DNA of 64,000 bases from Mytilus californianus (lineage: Eukaryota > Mollusca > Bivalvia > Mytilida > Mytilidae). The stretch is from the NCBI RefSeq assembly GCF_021869535.1, contig NW_026262734.1, forward strand, positions 89,781,285 to 89,845,284, given 5' to 3'. The notes beneath the pieces are model-generated. The model was given only the letters and a program-made list of their open reading frames with translations. It was not told where the DNA came from and ran no database searches. Below are positions 58,470-64,000 of this stretch, one piece after another. Positions within the stretch are counted from its first letter, which is position 1, and the number at the start of each line of letters is the position of its first letter. Made by a program: the position numbers and the translations under genes.

Positions 58470-59477
58470 GTTTACATAGAAAGATAGTTTCTATTTCACT
58501 TTTAATTATTAAAACGTTATAATTACTAGCTTTTTTGATATTACAATGTTCAAGTAGAATTTCTGTAATCAAACAAAATTATATTCAGATCAGTTTTTTT
58601 CTTTTGTTTTTTTTTTGTTTTTTTTTTCTCGCCCAATTAAATAATTAAATGCTTCCCTCGATTGTTTTGATATTTATAAATATGTATATATATAATTTGT
58701 TTTAGATAGGAACTAAGATTTGTTTTTACAGAAGCGAACTATCAAGATTGTGGTAGGCGAGATAACTCGACCTATAAACACGATGATAAATGTATTTATA
58801 GTAGCAAATCATTAATTTCTTTATTGAATAGAGTTAGTCACGGACCAATCAAATAATGTTTTATTGAACGTGCCAGTCGTGGACGTACTATCCGTTGACT
58901 GTCCTGATCGGAGATCATTAGGCTGTTGACCACTGTTGCTGAAATAATTCACAACATCAGATAACAATTAGGTGTACCATGGATAATTGTATTGTCTAGC
59001 GATATTAGATGACTCTCAGCGCGCATTGAATATTTAGTATAAATTACATACCTGATAATAGGAAGCTACCAGAATAATCTGCATAACAAAATGTAATTAG
59101 CATAGATAGCATCAGCATTAGATGCCTCAATAAAAGACAAAGCAATAATATGAATGAAACTAAAATTGAATTAAATTTAACATCATAATTCGTTATATAG
59201 GCATATAATAAACATAAACAAATAAAATCGATTCAATGTATTAAAATTAAATATCAAGTAATCATGTGTACACTAAATTAACTCAATAATCTGACCTTAA
59301 ATCAATATAAATCCTTGAAGATAGCGTTTGCAAAATTTGTGATGAGGAGTGCAAGAGAAGTTAATTTATATGCAGTGTAATAAATTTAGACATGCGCGTC
59401 TGCTTTGACCCGCTAATGAACGTATGCTGGTCTTCCTCTGATAACGCGATTTAATGGTCGAGCCCTTTAAATCGAAT
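58470..59477. other. AT-rich sequence, nothing recognised
   Basis: About 1 kb with a long T-rich stretch near 58,590-58,630. No gene or repeat is recognised. Confidence 0.4.
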
Positions 59478-62085
59478 TATATGTAAAGGAGATGGATGGT
59501 TTATGTAAAGAAGGTTGTTTAATGTAAAAGAGAATGAATGTTGTTCTGTGTAAAGGAGACCGTTGGTTAATGTAAAAAAAGGTTGTTTAGTGTAAAGGAG
59601 AATGAATGTTGTTCTATGTAAAGGAGGTGGATGGTTTATGTAAAAAAGGTTGTTTAGTGTAAAGGAGAATCAATGTTGTTCTATGTAAAGGAGATGGATG
59701 GTTAATGTAAAAAAGGTTGTTTGGTGTAAAGAAGAATGAATGTTGTTATATGTAAAGGAGATGGATGGTTAATGTAAAAAAGGTTGTTTAGTGTAAAGGA
59801 GAATCAATGTTGTTCTATGTAAAGGAGATGGATGGTTAATGTAAAAAAGGTTGTTTAGTGTAAAGAAGAATGAATGTTGTTATATGTAAAGGAGATGGAT
59901 GGTTAATGTAAAAAAGGTTGTTTAGTGTAAAGGAGAATGAATGTTATTTTATGTAAAGGAGATGGATGGTTAATGTGAAAAAGGTTGTTTAATGTAAAGG
60001 AGATAGATGGTTAATGTATGAAAGGTTGTTTAATGTAAAGGGAAGGATGGTTAATGTAAAAAAGTTTGTTTAGTGTAAAAGAGAATCAATGTTGTTCTAT
60101 GTAAAGGAGATGGATGGCTAATGTAAAAAAAGGTTGTTTATTGTAAAGGAGATAGATGGTTAATGTATGAAAGGTTGTTTAATGTAAAGGAGATGGATGG
60201 TTAATGTAAAAAATGTTGTTTAGTGTAAAGGAGAATCAATGTTGTTTTATGTAAAGGAGATGGATGGTTAATGTAAAAAAGGTTGTTTAATGTAAAGGAG
60301 ATGGATGGTTAATGTATAAAAGGTAGTTTAATGTAAAGGAAAAGGAAAAATGTACTATGTAAAGGAGACGGTTGGTTAATGTTAAAAGGTTGTTTAATGT
60401 AATAGAGAATGAATGTTGTTTTATGTAAAGGAGATGGATGGTTAATGTAAAAAAGGTTGTTCTATGTAAAGGAGATGGATGGTTAATGTAAAAAAGGTTG
60501 TTTATTGTAAAGGAGATGGATGGTTAATGTATAAAAGGTTGTTTAATGTAAAGGAGGTGGATGGTTAATGTCAAAAAGGTTGTTTTGTGTAATGGACAAT
60601 CAATGTTGTTCTATGTAAAGGAGATGGATGGTTAATGTATATAAGGTTGTTTAGTGTAAAGGAGATGAATGTTGTTCTATGTAAAGGAGATGGATGGTTA
60701 ATGTAAAAAAGGTTGTTTAGTATAAAGGAGAAGGAAGGTTGTTCTATGTAAAGAAGACGGATGGTTTATCTAAGTAGGTTGTTAAATGTAAAGGAAAAGG
60801 AAGGTTGTTCTATGTAAAGGAAACGGTTGTTAAATGTAAAGAAGGTTGTTTGATGTAAAAGGGTTTTTTTTATTGTAAAAGAGTTTGTTGTTTAGTAATT
60901 AAATAACAAAATTATTTAATGTAAAGAAAGTTGTTTTTGAAATGTAAAGGAGACGGTTGTTTAATGTAGAGACGGTTGTTTAATGTGAAGAAGGTTGTAT
61001 AAGGAAAATGAGAAGGTTGTTTAATTCAAAGGAGAAGGTTGCTAAATGTAAAGGAGAAGGTTGTTTAATGTAAGGGAGAAGGTTGTTTGATGGAAAGGAG
61101 AAGGTTGTTTAATGTAAAGGATAAGGTTGTTCAATGTTAAGGAGAATGAATGTTGTTCTATGTAAAAAAGTTGGTTGTTTAGTGTAAAGAAGATTGTTTG
61201 GTGTTAAGAAGAATGAAGGTTGTTCTATGAAAAGGAGACGGTTGTTTAATGTAAAGAAGATTGTTTGGTGTAAATGAGAATGAATGTTGTTTTATGTAAA
61301 GGAGACAGTTGTTTAATGTGAACAAGATTGTTTGGTGTAAAGGAGAATGGATGTAGTTCTATGTAAAGGAGACAGTTGTTTAATGTGAACAAGATTGTTT
61401 GGTGTAAAGGAGAATGGATGTTGTTCTATTTAAAGGAGACAGTTGTTTAATGTGAACAAGATTGTTTGGTGTAAAGGAGAATGGATGTTGTTCTATGTAA
61501 AGGAGACAGTTGTTTAATGTGAACAAGATTGTTTGGTGTAAAGGAGAATGGATGTTGTTCAATGTAAAGGAGACAGTTGTTTAATGTGAAGAATATTGTT
61601 TAAGGTAAAGAAGAATGAATGTTGTTCTATGTAAAGGAGACGGTTGGTTAATCTAAAGAAGGTTGCTAAATGTCAAGAAGACGGTTGTTTAATGTATAGA
61701 AGGTTGTTTAATATGAAATGTTTTTTTTAGTGTAAAGGAGTTTGTTGTAGAATTTATAAATAACAAAATTGTTTAATGTAAGAAAGTTGTTTTTAAAATG
61801 TAAAGGAGACGGTTGTTTAATGTAAATGAGGAGGTTGTTTAATGTGAAGAAGGTTGTATAATGAAAATGAGAATGTGATTTAATGTAAAGGATAATGTTG
61901 TTTGGAGTAAAGGAGAAGGTTGTTTGATGTAAAGAAGAAGGTTGTTTAATGTGAAGAAGGTGGTTTAATGTAAAGGAGAATGTTGTTTGAAGTAAAGGAA
62001 TAGTTGTTTATGTAAGGAAGGTTGTTTAATGTAAATGAGGTTATCTAATTAAAGAATTTTGTTTAATGTTAAGTATTTGAACAGT
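59478..62085. repeat. ~22-bp minisatellite, block C
   Basis: 2.6 kb of the same family as blocks A and B in the same orientation. The left two-thirds use the ~66-bp trimer seen in block B, with single monomers lost in places. The right third (from about 60,900) returns to simpler 22-bp units like block A. A 66-67-bp unit (gacagttgtttaatgtgaac) is repeated four to five times almost unchanged at 61,305-61,585, indicating recent local amplification. Confidence 0.95.
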
Positions 62086-62540
62086 AAATTAATGTTGGTT
62101 GGCAAGTACATCTTGGTTTTAATGATGCCATAAGGGTTCTTACCGACTTTGGAGTTTTTTATTTGTTTGTTTTCTGATATATATGTCAATGTCGCAAAGC
62201 TCGGTAAATCCGTAAAACATTTTTTTTTATATGAGTCTAAAACAATATTGGTTAATCATATTGAAAAAGGAATCGTCGGTGACTCGATCAATGGCTATTC
62301 TATCAATCAAACATGCTGTCTGTTAGATTTGTGTATACATGCTAAACTGTATCGGGTATTCCAAGGCACTCTGGATGATACTAAAGGGAGTAAAACAAAC
62401 AACATTTCTATATAATATATGAAAAATAACGTAATATATAACACTCCTACATACAAGCCATGCACACAATAACATTTCTGTCATGCAGATGTTATCCCTA
62501 CAGACAAGTATCAACCATGCAGAGTTCGAATGACGAATAT
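62086..62540. other. AT-rich sequence, nothing recognised
   Basis: The plus frame at 62,149-62,415 (88 codons) has no recognisable domain and is not called as a gene. Confidence 0.4.
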
Positions 62541-62543
62541 AAA

Positions 62544-62812
62544 AGAAGTTATAGGTCATCGTACGGCCTTGAACAATGACAGCTACAAAAGGTTCCGACA
62601 TGAAAAATGTGAACCAAACGAAATTCAAACGAGAAAAATAACGGCCTAATTTATAGCAATGCAATTTACAAAAAACGAATATGACAGACATGAACCAACG
62701 ACAACCACTGAATTTCAGGCTCCTAACTTGGGAAAGGCACATAAAGAATATGGAGGGGTTAAACCTGCATGTGAGTGATCAGCCCTCTTCTTAACCTGGG
62801 ACAATGCAACAT
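62544..62812 (+). repeat. Dispersed repeat R1, plus-strand copy
   Basis: It contains aggtcatcgtacggccttga, aaaaataacggcctaattta, gacaaccactgaatttcagg and taacctgggacaatgc. The first ~40 bp of the family are missing or diverged. Confidence 0.85.
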
Positions 62813-63815
62813 GCTAGCAAATGTGAAATAAATAAATGAGCTCTTAATTGAAAATATCATTCGCATAGGATCAATAAATACTTAAAGAATATAGTTTATG
62901 TTATTGAAATCAAAAGATGGAACGGTGGAATTAACCCCTGCATAATACACATGCATTCTTTACAACTGTGTCCCTATTTTACATTCAATATAATTTCGGA
63001 AAAAGACTACTTTTAGTACAAGTTAAACAAGCGTGTTAAAGTTGTATGCATTTCGAATGGCAAGTAAATGAAAGAAACAGACAGACAGACCTTTTTTTAT
63101 ATTTGTCCCATTTTAGACTTGATTGAAGTGTAATACCTGTATTTAGATGATGATAGATTCTAATGAAATGATACCATAAAATTCAAGATTATATTTGAAC
63201 AATTCATAAAGCCCCGGAGGGTTAATTGCTGCGCTTTCAATATACTGTTGCATCTGATGCACATTTACAATTTTTTTATAGGTTTGTATTGTTTCTGCTT
63301 AAGTTTTCTGTTTTGAATGTTTGATAAAAGAAGTAGATGTCAGCGTCTCTTCAGTAATGGTCTTGTCTGTCCTGAGTTTTATGTTTTCACTTATGTTTTA
63401 ACATTTGGTCATGTATTTAACATTTAAAGTTACCATTTGGTTTATAAATTCGGCAATGACTTACGTTTAAACCTGATACGTCTAATAATCCACTACAATA
63501 TTATTGTGCATTCTCGATTATGGCTTCCGTTATCGACATCTAAAATTAGAAATACGATGTGTTCACGAACAAGAACAAGAGCTTTTGACACTTCCGGGGC
63601 ACCTAAATTCGTTCCAATTTTTATGGTAGGATTCTTGTTGATTGATCGAGCGGGTATTTTTTTTTTTGTAGTGTTTTGTTTGCTGTTGGCCTTTTTGTAC
63701 TTTTAGTACTTTGGTTGTTTGCCTTTATGAACTTATAATATTGTGATTGCTCCTTATTAGCTTATTGCCTTTTGAAATTGTTTTTTAAAAGAAAAAAGAA
63801 ATATCTCGGAAATTA
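62813..63815. other. AT-rich sequence, nothing recognised
   Basis: The 89-codon plus frame at 63,437-63,706 ends in a hydrophobic run produced by T-rich sequence and is not called. Confidence 0.4.
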
Positions 63816-63819
63816 ATCT

Positions 63820-64000
63820 TAAACAAGAGGCTCCCAAGAGCTTGAATCGCTAACCTAGTAAACAATATGCCATTTTGATATTTATTTTTTCTTCATTGCC
63901 ATCAGTTATGTTTGCATTTTTCGTAGATCTTATTTACGTAGTGGCATTTTTGTAAGTCTTCTAATGATGATATTTTTTTCTGCTTACAAGTTTTGACAGA
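63820..64000 (+). repeat. Start of an R3-like dispersed repeat, cut by the window end
   Basis: aacaagaggctcccaagagc then ttgaatcgctaacct resembles the opening of R3 (agaggttctaaagagcctgt...cgctcacct at 20,209). The rest lies outside the window. Confidence 0.6.

Noticed and set aside
62149..62742. Frames of 88 and 139 codons
   Set aside because: One has no domain; the other is antisense through an R1 repeat copy.

Overview
The window looks like nuclear DNA of a marine bivalve, most probably a mussel (Mytilus or a close relative). It is AT-rich, has no confident host exon, and consists almost entirely of mobile elements and tandem repeats. The bivalve call rests on several dispersed repeats that I recognise from mussel and other molluscan sequences and on a mollusc-type tRNA-derived SINE. 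It was made from memory, without a database search.

Layout. 1-7.2 kb: a ~22-bp minisatellite family (three blocks, back again at 59.5-62.1 kb), a SINE insertion with a perfect target-site duplication, a 177-bp tandem duplication and two dispersed repeats. 7.2-33.4 kb: a decayed Ngaro-type tyrosine-recombinase retrotransposon on the minus strand (gag, RT, RNase H, tyrosine recombinase, SGNH hydrolase). It is split between gag and pol by a ~21-kb inserted element at about 11,044-32,120. That insertion has inverted ends, a near-perfect ~10-bp target duplication, and arms built of a 392-bp satellite dimer in opposite orientations. Its ~10-kb core carries older debris: a ~165-bp repeat array, a reverse-transcriptase pseudogene and a hAT transposon copy with 8-bp target duplications. 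33.8-42.0 kb: an ~8-kb array of a 73-bp satellite with internal multi-monomer duplications and decayed edges.

42-54 kb: AT-rich sequence with repeat fragments, a 21-bp array of GATATC palindromes, a paralogous copy of the 20.5/23.5-kb region, a ~1-kb direct duplication and two long poly-C tracts. 54.1-56.9 kb: a second, 2.8-kb foldback element. It has TIRs with matching 10-bp ends, a 6-bp target duplication, and mirror-image arms each holding a 21-bp and a 31-bp tandem array. 57-64 kb: an uninserted paralogue of the SINE site, a 38-bp perfect palindrome, the last minisatellite block and repeat fragments.

The main signal is the pair of foldback elements made of inverted tandem repeats, especially the 21-kb one, whose insertion history can be read from the retrotransposon it broke. 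No intact transposase was found for either. All coding sequence recognised belongs to transposable elements and carries frameshifts or stops.
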